DNA of 64,000 nt from Rhipicephalus microplus (taxonomy: Eukaryota; Arthropoda; Arachnida; Ixodida; Ixodidae). The position numbers were made by a program, and so were the translations under genes. The first letter of the stretch is position 1, and every line of letters begins with the position of its first letter. Shown here piece by piece: positions 19,751-31,104 of this stretch. The stretch is taken from the NCBI RefSeq assembly GCF_043290135.1, contig NC_134702.1, positions 190,496,491-190,560,490 of the forward strand, given 5' to 3'. Below the pieces are notes generated by a model. The model searched no databases and was not told the DNA's origin. It saw only the letters and a list, made by a program, of their open reading frames with translations.

Positions 19751-21440
19751 TGCAGTAAACGGGCACTGGTGCCGACGATGATTTTCTCGTACAGTAAGTC
19801 ATCACGAACGCAAAACTCGCCTTCCGGAGTGGATGCTCATGGAAGGACGAATAACGAATTCAAGCTCACCTCCTTCCACTGCTCAGTTTTGAAAGTGTCT
19901 TCATTTGAGAGCTTTGCTGCCACGGGCGCAATGAGATGATCAACATTGTCAGTGTCGCAAGCTGTCGTATCAAGTGGCATCCTCAAAAGGCACTCTGCGT
20001 CAGCGTGTTTCCTGCCACTCTTGTACAATATGATGAAATCGGACTCTTGCAATCGAATGGCCTAGCGTGCAAGACGGCCTGACGGATTCTATAGGTTGAC
20101 AAGCCAGCACAAGGAATCACAAGCCAGCCCAAGGATTTCAAGTAGTTACTTCAAAAGGACGACCGTACAGATATGAGCGGAATGGCTGCACAGCAAAGAC
20201 AAGTGTGAGACATTCTAGCTTGGTCACAGTGTAATTGCGTTCCGGCTTGCTTAATGTGCAACTGGATTATGTGACCACGTATTGTTTTTTATTACATCGT
20301 TGTACCAAGACTGCACCTCTACCGTAGCCACTTGCATCGGTGTGCACTTCAGTCATGCCGCAGAAGGATCGAAGTGCTGAAGTATAGGCTGCAACGTGAG
20401 CAAGAATTTCAGTTGGTTGAAGGAAGTTCCTCAATCACAAGTCTATTCGAAACTAGCACCTAGGTGGAGAGCATAGGTAAGAGGAAAGGCAACTTCAGCA
20501 AACACGGAAATAAATCCGTGAGAACTAGAGCAGAGGGTCAAGAAGCTCCTAAGCTTTTTGTTAAATGAGGTGGTTTGCAATCTCTAACAGCCACTGTATC
20601 ATTTTGGTCGGGCCTGTTATCCTTGTTGACGAAGTGTCCCAGCACCAATGTTTGTCGCGCGCCGCAACGACACTTCTTCGCATTAGGAACCAGGCCAGCA
20701 TTTTGAATCCCCTCCAGGACAATTCCTACGCGTCCATTATGCTCACTGAGCGTACGTCCGAATATCACAACGTCGTCAACATAACACATACAGATGCTCC
20801 TTTTTAGGCCGCGCAGAATGGTGTCCATGAACCTTTAAAATGTAGCGGCCGTGTTACAAAGACTAAAATGTGTCACGTTGAACTCGTACAGTTCATCGGA
20901 GGTAATTTTTTCTTTGTCGTTCAGATGCACAGGTATTTGGCAGTAGCCTGAACGTAAGTCTATTGACGAAAAGCAGGAAGCTGAATGGAGGCAGTCTAGA
21001 GCATCATTGATTCGAGGAAGAAGGTAGACCTCTATCTTTGTGACGGAGTTTAGACGGCAATAGTCTACACAGAATCTCCACATACCATCCTTCTTTTTGA
21101 CGAAAAGCACTGGAGCGGCCCAAGGGCTCAGTGGTTCTTGAATGGCATTCTTCTGTAGCATATGACACACGTGTTTGTCTATAGTCCGGCGCTCAGAGGG
21201 TGACACTTGGTAGGGCTTTTGATGGATGCGCTGTGCTGTTTCTTTGTTTATCCTTGAGCGAGTACGAGACGCAGTAACGGAAGGCGTATGATCAATCTCG
21301 AAAAAAATATAAAACTGCCGCGTAGTATGACAGGACGTCTGAAAGCATGGGTCTTGACAGTATAAATTGCTTCGTAGATCACAGGTAAGACTTTTGAATT
21401 GGCTGAATAAGTACTCATTAGCGCCCACCTGCAGAATCAC
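19751..21440 (-). pseudogene. Element C reverse transcriptase and RNase H (broken)
   Basis: Minus strand. RT segments SPWAAPVLFVKKKDGMWRFC and [12 protein letters not shown] between 21130 and 20940, then CYVDDVVIFG with catalytic YVDD codons at 20772-20783. RNase H is strongly decayed (near 20340-20100), with the end recognisable as FIILYKSGRKHADAECLLRMP near 20040-19970. A frameshift after EKITSDELYEFNV and stops elsewhere disable it. Confidence 0.85.
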
Positions 21441-22045
21441 TGAGGGCAGTGACAGTCGTCGGCGGGTAGGCTTTGAGCACGGAAAGCTTTTTCCTGCCTG
21501 AAAAGTTTACCGCCCATAGTCCTGTGCGTCCTTGAATGACTAACACTATGCAATGGGGCGCTATTGTAGTGTTCTTAACGCAACTGGAATAAAAAAGCAC
21601 CACTGATGCGCCAAGCATCCAGTCATTGTCTTCGATGCGTGAAGAAGAAACTGGTACACTTTCTCCAGAGAATGCCGAAATAACGCTATCTTTACTAACC
21701 CGGAGCACACCGTGCTCTCTGTCCAAATTATCCAACAGCTGTCTAAGGACAACATCAGATATGTACACTTGTCCTTTTCTACCAAAGACAGTGGCACCAC
21801 ACATTCAAAATTGATCCCCACGATTATGTCATGTGTGCTCCTAGGAAGAATAGTAAATTCTGTAGCGAACACTTGATCACCCAGGGACCAATCCACTTCT
21901 GCCGTACAAACTCCAATAGGACACAGAGAGTTACCCGCAACGTCACTAAATGTTTTCGCCTTCTCTCACTAAAACATGACCTTGCATCCTAAACGGTGTT
22001 TAAAACCAGCACTCGTAATGGGAACAGCAGCACCAGTGTCCACAA
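21441..22045 (-). pseudogene. Element C protease region (broken)
   Basis: Asp-Thr-Gly triad encoded at 22032-22040 on the minus strand (FVDTGAAV), followed after a shift by FTILPRSTHDIIVGINF (near 21870-21810). It matches the element A protease in the PRxTHDxIxG motif. Confidence 0.75.
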
Positions 22046-22099
22046 AGGTCATGGTACGCACATTATCAACAAAAACCTGCTCTTTGTTCCTAAACATAA

Positions 22100-23200
22100 A
22101 CACAGGTGGAGGTATTTCTTTTTGCAGCAAGTCTCTACCGACCTCACGCCCATCGGCCGGATGGTCTTGTTTTCTTAGTGTGGTGATGGTGGGCGGCGAT
22201 GTGACAACAGAGACCGGTGCGATCGAGACACTGGAGGTGACGACACGCCTAGATCAGAAGCAGGAGAGTGATTGCACCAGTGTCCGTGCCAGAATCTGCA
22301 ACCGGATCGTGAATCGGTTGGCCAGTATCCTTGAAAAGGTGGAACACTTGGTTGATGAGTCAAGGGTGGCCACTGTTCACAGTGCGGAATGCGCAAACAA
22401 TCGCAATACCTCAATATGTGACCAGTCACACCGCAGCTGTAGCATACAGGCGCAGAACAAGGTCATAGCCGTTCTTCGAAATGTTCAGGCACGCTGCCAC
22501 ATCTACAGCGTTTGCGTGAGTAAATACTCACGCGAATCCTCGTAGATGTGGCAGCGTGCCTAACTCAGTTCTCCACCGGTGGTATGAGCGTTCGGAAGAA
22601 AAGTGCTGAGGGCACTGCGATCACTAATAAAAAGCTGGATTCGGCGGCTGAATACGCCAGAATCCTGCAACATCCGCTGCGTTGACGGATGGGTGTTCGG
22701 AAACCATAAGCTGTGGGGCAGCAGCGTCTTGCGGCAAATAGGATTGAGACTTGGCAGCTGCCATTTCACGTGTGCTTTGTCCATGTCTTAGCAACTTCTC
22801 CCAAACAATATGGCGGATGGTTGCAAAAGGTCAACAGTTGTTGCCACTTCTATGCGGACCACTGAGGTGACATTTGCCAGATGACCGAACTTCGGCACTA
22901 TCCTGCGCTGCTTCAAGGTTTCGAGCGTATACAACAGTGTCATACAACGTCAAACCCGGAATTCAGGCAAGGAAGTTTTACACTTCTTGTGCGATTCCTT
23001 TCAGCTAACTACCAACTTTGTCTTCTTCAGACATGCAGGAATCTGCTTCCCTACACCACCTCAAGATCTCTTCGGTATTTACAATGCAGGTCTCAGCCGG
23101 TAGCCCGGCTGTCTGTGCAAGACTCTGCTAACCACATATTTTTGCATCTGAGTTACCGAAACACGTTTTGATCTTCTCAACGAAGCGATCTCATGTAGGC
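22100..23200 (-). pseudogene. Element C Gag (broken)
   Basis: Minus strand. Nucleocapsid with CCHC knuckle CYSCGVTGHILRYC at 22403-22444 and an Arg/Ser/Pro-rich tail below it. Capsid remnants lie above 22560 in interrupted frames. A 73-bp palindrome (22488-22560) sits just upstream of the knuckle and is not expected in Gag. Confidence 0.65.
22488..22560. repeat. 73-bp imperfect palindrome in Gag of element C
   Basis: Outer arms of 19 bp (GGCACGCTGCCACATCTAC at 22488-22506; exact complement at 22542-22560) enclose an inner 7-bp inverted repeat, GCGTGAG/CTCACGC (22514-22533). Likely extruding as a cruciform, or produced by an inverted duplication of Gag sequence. Confidence 0.85.
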
Positions 23201-23532
23201 AGAATATCTTCGTTGTTCTCATACTAAACGAAGAAAACATTAGTGAGGTGGAAAATTACGCGTGATAGTAGGAACGAAGCATTCCATTGGTTGTAGTTGC
23301 TGACTCCCTTGTAGTACCTGAGCGTTTCATCTACTTCCTTAGTCGCCTTGCCTCAGAAGAGCCATGGATCCTTGAGGTGCGGTGGAGAAGCGCTGGGCGC
23401 GGGTTCCTGGGCATCTCTATTTTTGGATATGGTGGACAAGGAGGGAAACAGGCCGGCGAGGCGACGACTTTGGCGAAGACCAAAGGGTAGTGGTTCCGTC
23501 GTTGGTTGTCTTACCCATCAGCTCTACCGCTC

Positions 23533-24301
23533 TGTTACGTCCACGGTAGGCATCAGGAGTTTATCGGTACAAGGCTAGGATGACAAGTCGTGCAGGACCA
23601 GGCTGATGACGACGAATTCACAACCATCACTCATACTCAATTTGCAAATACGAGGCTGTGCTGTATGGTGCCGAAACTAAATTTCTATCAACACAGGTCT
23701 GGCCGGGCTCTTTCTATAGTGTGCGCTTTTTGTGGCGAGCCAGAAACTTTGGATCAGTACTTTTTGAAACGTAGGTGATATACTACAGCTTGTAGATACA
23801 ACTTACAAAATTGTTCATGTGCTATTAGAAGGAATTTATCCATGCCCATATTTCTGTATGTTGGAGCTTATATTTCTCGGTTTGCTAGTGCGAAATCTTG
23901 CGAGGCAGTGTGAAATAATCTGAATGAATCCAATAGACGAACAATATAATTTTATTTCTTCTGTGTCGGGATACGCACTTCTGTCTGTTTTTAGGTTAGG
24001 TTTTCATCTAGGTTAATATCTATTACTAATAAAAACATTATAGTTGGTAAAGATCAGTGAATATCAAACATTCATTTTAAAATTTGCAACGTTTTCGTTT
24101 TATAAGTTCTTTTACTGTAAAATTGAATAACACTTTATACGACCTCTCAATATTTGGCTGATCCCCCACAGTGGGTATGAGCCACAAGTGAAGGTAAACA
24201 ACAAGACAAGCTCAGGAGAACAGGCTGCTACAGAAATCTTCTTCTTCATCTCTCCTCCCTTTTTTCTCCTTTTCGTGGTCTGGCACATATGCCGCGTAAC
24301 A
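23533..24301 (-). repeat. Element C 5' LTR, interrupted by a LINE fragment
   Basis: Ends are inverted repeats TGTTACG (23533) and CGTAACA (24301). The outer parts match the 143-bp 3' LTR, but a 615-bp block lies in the middle. Without it the LTR would be about 147 bp. Confidence 0.75.
23606..24220 (+). mobile_element. LINE 3' fragment inserted in the LTR of element C
   Basis: Plus-strand block between copies of CAGGCTG (23599-23605 and 24221-24227), a possible target duplication. It begins in a reading frame with a zinc-ribbon-like LINE C terminus (VCAFCGEPETLDQYF, ending at 23778). This is followed by an AT-rich 3' UTR and a CCCCCACAGTGGGTATGAGCC motif near its end, also seen in shortened form near 7240. 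Severely 5'-truncated. Confidence 0.6.
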
Positions 24302-24442
24302 ATATTATATTTCAACAACTTATGCATTCCTTACCTCCAAATAAGGAGGCGTTACACAGGTATATATGGTCAGCGCGCTTCATTGAATATTCTGCCGAGG
24401 TTTCAAGAACTTTCTCCAACTGCAACCCTGCCATAACACAGT

Positions 24443-24592
24443 GTTTTTAATGTTGTAGCAACATTCAAATAATTACGTTTTCCTAACGTGACGTTTTTAC
24501 TGAGGCAACAACATTCAAATTATCACGTTGTGCTAACATGATAGTTTTATTGTGGCAACAACAATCAAATGATCACTTTGCATCAACATTTT
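24443..24592. repeat. Tandem repeat, three units of 50 bp
   Basis: The anchor ACATTCAAAT recurs at 24461 and 24511 and as ACAATCAAAT at 24561, giving an exact 50-bp period. Units share GTTTTTA..TG, GCAACA and TCACGTT-like blocks and differ at several positions. Confidence 0.8.
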
Positions 24593-26670
24593 ATATAGAC
24601 ATCAAGCCCATGTTTAAAAGCAAACGCAGCGAAAGCATAGAGAACATAATTGCTGAAACATCCAATAACACACATTGGAACTTTTCAACTTCATTTGCTC
24701 ATTTGAATAACGGCTGACAGTGGCTAGTTAGTGTGGTTGAGTGAGCATAAGAAGAAGCACGAACAATACAGACGAGAATTCAGTCTATGTTATTCACACA
24801 TTAATCAAGAATCTGATTTCTTCACATAGCTGCACCGTCTGTTTTTAATTATGCATTTGTTCACAATACCCGAATGCCATAGAGCAGGAGACGAAAACAT
24901 CGTGAGTCAGTTTAAACCTGTATAGCTACACACTATACATTCTTCACAAAGAGTGACTGCATTGGCAAAAAAATACACAAGAACACAATCACATGGTCGT
25001 GACCATTGCGTTGCCCTGTTATGTCTGAAGCTAGATACACTAAACACAGTGAATTTATATGTGAGAAAGAGATTTGCAAACGCAAGCATTTTAAGAACCC
25101 CGTTAAAGGGGTTCAGACACTAAATTTTCAGGCTACAAAAAGCTTGCTGTAGGCAGGCTTCATCTCAACAAGTATGCGTGCAGACTTGAAGAATACGAAG
25201 TACCTGTACATTTTATTTATTACTGTGTCGTTGTAAAAATCGAATGAAAACCATTAAAATATGAAGTGAGCAAGCAGTTGTGAAATAAAATTTTCTTCTT
25301 TAGAACTGTGTGTAAGTTAACATCAGCTAAAAATCAACAATGGCAAAAAAGTGTGTTAATCTGTTACTGCCAGAGCTATCAATCACGGCACACACCGCAA
25401 ACACCAGGCCTGCATAACACACTCTCTGCAAGCAAATATAAACATCAAATTGTACCACAATGAAATGCCACACTAATATACATGGTTGATCCCTCACAAT
25501 ACACACATAAAACACCAACGTAGCGAAAGCACACCTGCTGAGCACACTGTTTTGTTGGTAAGAAAACTTAAACCACAAATTTCAGTATCGTGAAAGGGTA
25601 CAGTAAGCTGCACGCAATATCAGCCAAAGCGAATCTGGGAGATGCCAACAAGGAGATGCCAAGCCTGCAGAACACACTATGCAACACATAACGCCAGACC
25701 ACTGCAGTCCTCTTGCCATTTTTTTCAAGGCCTGGCTTCAGCTGCACTTTGACTGTAAGGCTTATGTGAGCTTCAACAAATGCACGTACGATTTGTGATT
25801 CCCTTGCTGAAGTAGGTCAAGCGAGAATACACACAAGTGAGGCGAAGCTGCTAAAGAGATGCCATTTTTTTCTTCACATGACTTCACACAGCTTTCCATG
25901 TAGTAGATGGAGAAGTAGCACCACGTTTATGCAGCTGCCTGGACGACTGATGCATTTGGTAAACTGCATAGTTTTTTTTTCGTTGGTGCCAACACAAGCG
26001 GGTGATGCACATGTCACAGGTGTGCTCCTTTCTCTTAGGCATGCCACTGTGCACATCAATGCTGTAAGATCTGGACATTACTGGTCCCGCAACAGCGCTT
26101 TTTTTCTATGGGCCTCGAGGCGCGAATGGTTGCAGTTTTAACGGAGTCGTCTTTCTTCCGTAAAGGCAGCTCCAATGTTTTGTCTCTGTAGTAGTTCCTT
26201 ATTCATTCTATTTTTTCCTAATAAGTGTGCTAGTGCAGGGTAGGTTTTTTAAGCAGCATGTTTGTTGTCGACAGAGTAGGTATGGTAGTCTGTCAGCAGT
26301 TAGGCAGGTTTCCTTTTCTGTTCCAGCGTGGTGCATATCTGTGATGCAAAATGCATAAGTGCCGCTCATGAAAACTTCCAGTGCTTGCTTGACTGAAGGC
26401 TTAGCTGCATTTACCACACTGTCAACTATTCAAATAGACTGAAGGTGATTTCAGCTAGAAGTCGTGTGTGAGCTGCCACTGCTTGGTGAACTTTGTGAGG
26501 TCTGTACATGACAATTATGGACTATTGTCGCTAGTTCGCACAAATGGTAATTCATACCTGAGGAGGTCTGTTGTCTGATCATCTTGTCGCGCTGCTGCTC
26601 ATTGTTACATTCATGCGCTTCCAAGATTGAGGCAGTGGGGAAGAGCCGAGACGTTAATTAGCTTGCCGTT
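24593..26670. other. Unassigned non-coding stretch
   Basis: AT-rich. No frame longer than about 87 codons and no domain recognised. I see no RNA gene or known repeat here. Confidence 0.55.
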
Positions 26671-27027
26671 TTATACAGCGAAGTGTGTAGTAGGTATATG
26701 CTTTGATGCTTGTCGGCGTATAGTGTGCATGAAGCGTCTCTGCACAATAGAAAGGTTCATTTCTGGTTGCGGAGTAGTCTCAGTTCGAGGACCAAAGTCT
26801 AAACTGTTGTAGATAAGGGCAACAGGTGCGCCAGCTACGGAAAGTCGGAGGATCACCGTCTGTTTGTTAGATACACTTTTGTGACTTGTAACGGGGAAAT
26901 AAAGCTGAAATCGCTGTATGAACTGCATCCAGTTCGCCCACAAGTCGCCGATCATGTACTTACGCACTAAGATGTATTTGCTGTGGACGTTATTTTGTGT
27001 AGGAAGATCCGCATTAAGTGAGCTCAA
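26671..27027 (-). pseudogene. Isolated Ty3/gypsy gag fragment
   Basis: A minus-strand frame of 118 codons. LWANWMQFIQRFQLYF, then SNKQTVILRLSVAGAPV and ALIYNSLDF, follows the N-terminal capsid pattern of many gypsy Gags (WxxFxQRFxLY, then KQxxxLLxxAG, then xYN). It then runs into unrelated sequence. No LTR is seen nearby. Could also be a domesticated gag-like exon, but nothing supports expression. Confidence 0.5.
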
Positions 27028-29265
27028 TGTTGATGCTTAGCTGTTGCGTGGAGGTACTCTGCTTTTTCCACTAGGGGTTGTCGTTATCGGTAACACTTGA
27101 AGGACTCCTCACACTTGACTAGGCCACCCTAACTCTACGCCTTTGAACGAGAATGCAGAGTGGTGAAACACGAAAATAAGATGCTCCACGCTACATTATT
27201 TTGATGATGATGATAGTGAGACGTAGTCGAAATTGCACAAGTGTTAATTTTTACTTCATTTTTAAGTAGCGTCATAGAAAGGAGTCTACAGCAAAAAGGA
27301 CAGGTAAAGCAGCATCAAAAAAGTGAGATAAATGCTGTTTGTTTGCAATGGACCAAATTAACTGGACGCTATAAAATATCCGCCGGCCAACGTCATGACT
27401 TAGCCAGGCTTGTTTAGCATTAGCAGGGGTCGATTGTTCAAGTCTGTAATGCATTGTGGTAAACGCGGCTGATCGAACTGCAGCCCGATTGTGCGCCATT
27501 GGTGTCATCTTCTGATAAGTCATCTACCTCGATCACCCTAGGCTGACAAAAACCCTAAGCTTACAAAAAACACTGCGTTTACCGCTCATTCGGACACGGA
27601 CTCAACAAAACTTTCGTGAGCCCAGCTCACACTCACAAAAATTTTCGTCAACCGGGCTGATTCAGACTCAAAGTTACCAAAATATTACTCATTCGGACTC
27701 ATTCAGACACACACTGAAGGCTCAATCTGAATCTGAGTGAATCAATCGACTCATGAATAGACCATGGTGTCGGTGCTCTTTAACACGAATATCTCACGTA
27801 AATGGTGCTCTTCTTCGCACCTTTTTATACTGTACCCTCGATTACGAGTTTAAGTGAACGATTCTGTTTAGTACACGTGAGTGTACACGTTAATGTATAG
27901 GCAAGGCTAGCCGACGTCAGGCAAATCTTCCGGCCTCCTCTGGAACCTTATGACGTGATTATCCACCTTGACATGAAGCGAGTGCCCACTATCCACACAG
28001 GCGTGGACTGTCCTTTCAAAGCTGCGCTGAGGCCATTCAAGGGTGATGTCCTTCCAGTCGTCGGTTTCGACGTCGTGTCATTCTACGTGCAGGCGCTTGA
28101 GGTAGTGTGTGCTTGTACTGCTTTTTTTTCTTCCCGTGGTGAATCTCCTTAGTGCATGTCGTGAACCACTTATAATAATGTGTAAGAGTTATGGGACAAA
28201 GATTTAAGAAAACAAGTGAATTTATGTTAGCCTAACATAACCTCTAATTTCTCTCATGTGAACAATACTGGAATCTTGTGAGCGGTCTCCACTGGCGAGG
28301 AAGAGAATTTGGCCACTTCGTTTCAAAATGCGCCAATAGATGCCAGTTTAATAAATTGATGTGCAGCTTGTGCAGTCTAGAACGTGTCGGAACTTTGCAT
28401 TCGTGGCCATGTTTTCCATGATTTGCAGGATTTGCAGGAATCCAGCTTTCTTGTGAATTGCATATGCCATGTTTTTGCAACCAATTTTTGCATGCTCGTT
28501 TTCTGATTTTGTCATTTTTTTCGTGAGTCCAGAGCTCAGACAACTGCTCCCCTTTCATTTTTGTTTGCCAACAAACCATTTTTTTAACACTGAGCCTGTG
28601 CCAAGAAATAGTAATTTGCAAAAAGTTTAGCTGTCATTGTGGCAGGGTCACCAAGCTTTCTTTGGTTTTTGTGAAATGATATTTTAAAGAAAATAATACA
28701 ACTCAATGTCATGTCTGGCGTGCAGACTGTTGTGGCAGTTTAGGCATAGCTGACCCTTGTGACCAACACATTCCTTTAATGTTGTGTACAGTACTTACAT
28801 GCATCACTTAAAGGAGAATGCATGTACTTTTTTTTCATTGTCTTCAGTTGTCACATTGGCATAATTTTTACTTGAATGTATATGTACTTGCATCTGGACC
28901 CAGCATGACCTTAAGCAGCCATAATCGCATTGCCATAATACTGTTATCCCGAGCAGTTATTAGTATACTATAAAACTGCAGGATGCCACATTTTAATCCG
29001 TGAAAACTGTACATCATAAAGCCATGAGCCAAAACTGTTGACTTGTTTGCAGTACAAGTTTTTGTGATACGGTATTGAATTGGCATCGTGTATTTCTCAC
29101 TGAAATGAGCCTCGCAATAAACTCATTTAAACAAACTGTACAAGTCATAATTTTAGCTAAGGTTTAAAACTATACAACTGCTTTTTAAGGGGAGACAACT
29201 AGAGGCATGTTGGTGATGCTATGAAGCAAAAAGTTCTCTTTTTGTGTTTGTTTTATTGCATGAGT
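27028..29265. other. Unassigned stretch with one dispersed repeat
   Basis: Contains a diverged dispersed repeat at 27575-27770 (listed separately). A 65-codon frame at 27955-28152 (MIIHLDMKRVP...) has no recognised motif. No other coding signal. Confidence 0.5.
27575..27770 (+). repeat. Dispersed repeat, copy 1
   Basis: Shares order and wording with 34003-34140: CTCACACTC, AACTTT/TTCGT, CAACCGGGCTG or TAACCGAACTG, TCAGACTCAAA, TTACCA, CACACTGAAGG and CTCAATCTGAATCT or TTCGATCTGAATCT. Same orientation. Family unknown. Confidence 0.6.
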
Positions 29266-29281
29266 AACTTCACTTCTCAAG
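29266..29281. repeat. SINE target site duplication, left
   Basis: AACTTCACTTCTCAAG, repeated exactly at 29522-29537. Confidence 0.93.
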
Positions 29282-29521
29282 CCCCGCCGCGGTGGTCTAG
29301 TGGCTAAGGTACTCGGCTGCTGACCCGCAGGTCGCGGGTTCGATTCCCGGCTGCGGCGGCTGCATTTACGATGGAGGCGGAAATGTTGTAGGCCCGTGTA
29401 CTCAGATTTGGGTGCACGTTAAAGAACCCCAAGTGGTCAAAATTTCCGGAGCCCTCCACTACGGCGTCTCTCATAATCAGAAGTGGTTTTGGGACGTTAA
29501 ACCCCACAAATCAATCAAATC
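29282..29521 (+). mobile_element. tRNA-derived SINE (Ruka-like, hard-tick type)
   Basis: A 240-bp unit. The 5' third is tRNA-like with a Pol III A box (TGGTCTAGTGG, near 29294) and B box (GGTTCGATTCC, near 29337). A tRNA-unrelated body follows, ending in a short CAAATCAATCAAATC tail. A perfect 16-bp target duplication surrounds it, showing LINE-machinery integration. tRNA-derived SINEs of this sort are known from ixodid ticks. Not a working tRNA gene: it lacks a terminated, foldable acceptor and is embedded in the SINE. Confidence 0.92.
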
Positions 29522-29537
29522 AACTTCACTTCTCAAG
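29522..29537. repeat. SINE target site duplication, right
   Basis: Perfect second copy of AACTTCACTTCTCAAG. Confidence 0.93.
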
Positions 29538-30310
29538 CAGTAACTTACAAATCTTGGGTGAAAAGCTTGTATGTTCTAAAAAGCACCAATTCACCACTTC
29601 CTACATCATAAATAAATCTTGCACATATGAAATGTTTGTGGGGCTACTTGCTTACATGCTGCAGGTACAGTGTCTCTAAAATGCATTGTGTGTGAACGAA
29701 CTGTTTCTAAGTAGTGTGGCGCTGGGAGGGATGAAGGCATTGATTATAAAATTTGTGTCAACAATTAGTCCTACTTGATTTGCAGAAATTTATAGTAATG
29801 CTGAGTCAGATGGTTCCTAGTGTGCTGTATATTTTACTGAAAGTCTTACCTTAAATTTATTGTCTTTTAAGGTTGGTCATGCTATGAGATTTCATACAGA
29901 GAGAATGACTTGCTGAATGAGTGGCCAACAACCTGCTTTTAGTCATGCCGCTTTTGTGTGCAAAAAAGAATAACGCCAGTGCACTCCTCGTATGATTGGT
30001 TCACGACCTCATCCACCCCTACTGAGGCGTATGGGCCTAAAAATTGGCGCGTAGGAAATGTGCCTTTTTGCCTTTATGTGTAGGTTGTCTGGCCCGTTTG
30101 TCGAATAGGTTGTTGGCCCGTTTATGCTGAATAGCGTACTCGTCACCCTGAGTAACATTATAGCAACCAAAATAATTATTCACGAATATTTACAATTTTC
30201 GGAAACAGCGAAAAACTTAAACAGTGAAAAGCTTAAATTTCCCGCTTATTTGCTCCAAGGCTATCTTACCATAAAGGTTTGCTTATTATGCATTGTTCAT
30301 TTATGTCTTT
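29538..30310. other. Unassigned stretch
   Basis: No coding or repeat signal recognised. A short repeat of GGTTGT..GGCCCGTTT appears twice near 30085-30125. Confidence 0.5.
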
Positions 30311-30825
30311 CCATGGGGCATGACACCGCAGGGGCGCCTGCGCAAGTAGGCGTTTGGTGTGTAGCGACACCACGAACCCGAGCTAACGGGGGAGTTTCGA
30401 CTCCCTCCCACGCCTAGCCGTGCGTGGCTTTGCCGTGTCCGAGGAAAAGGGGATCCTGGGGGTTGAGCCGACGCTGGGTGATTGGACCGTTAAGGCCCCC
30501 CGGCAGAGGCAACACACCCCTTTGGCCCCGGCTTCACGTAGACGGCACCCCTGAGCTGACCCACCCAGGGGAATCGGCAGTCGCCTTTTCCTATCTCTCT
30601 CTCCCTACATCTTCGTCCTTATCTCTTACTGTTTATCTGTCCTGTCTTCTACTCTCTTCCGTTTACCTCCAAACTTCCTGGCGGCTTGGGTTAACCCTGT
30701 GCAAATAGCCTACCTTGGTCTAGGCGCATTGGGTTATAGTGGCGTTGTACGGCTGGCGTCTGCAGGTTTCAGCATTTGTAACCTTGTAGCGTCCCCTCGT
30801 TGGGCTCCGTGGTGGGTGGCCGCCA

Positions 30826-31104
30826 ATGCTGCTGAACAACAATAAGGAAGACATGCATGGAGCATTCCCACTACTGTCTGATCGTACCGGCTTAAAGCCG
30901 GTACGCACCGATGATCTCACCAGAGAAGGATTGGCCACCCTGGTGCAGTATCTGGCCACCCCTCCCGTAGGCATTCGTCAATTAACTCACGGCCCTCAGT
31001 CCCCACCAGCTGCGGAGCAACTGACCACGGCGGCGGTCAGATCTGCAAAGCAGCAGAGGGTGCTAGGAATCTCTGGATACGGACAGGCCACCATCGGAAC
31101 TTGA
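30826..31104 (+). CDS. RTE LINE: short ORF upstream of ORF2
   Basis: A 92-codon frame starting MLLNNNKEDMHGAFPLL and closing four bases into the ORF2 frame. No domain recognised. It may be the element's ORF1-like leader peptide, or the N-terminal part of ORF2 separated by an indel. An 8-bp inverted repeat, ACCGGCTT/AAGCCGGT, lies inside it. Confidence 0.4.
   Translation: MLLNNNKEDMHGAFPLLSDRTGLKPVRTDDLTREGLATLVQYLATPPVGIRQLTHGPQSPPAAEQLTTAAVRSAKQQRVLGISGYGQATIGT

Larger units (their letters stand above)
18199..24301 (-). mobile_element. Element C: decayed Ty3/gypsy LTR retrotransposon
   Basis: Second minus-strand gypsy element, related to A in Gag, protease and RT sequence. 3' LTR at 18199-18341, 5' LTR at 23533-24301 (lengthened by an inserted LINE piece). 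Order gag, PR, RT, RH, IN. Multiple frameshifts and stops. A roughly 300-bp block between 18440 and 18740 interrupts the pol tail and may be another insertion. Confidence 0.85.

Noticed and set aside
29290..29360. A tRNA gene
   Set aside because: A and B boxes are present, but the sequence is the head of a SINE flanked by a 16-bp target duplication.
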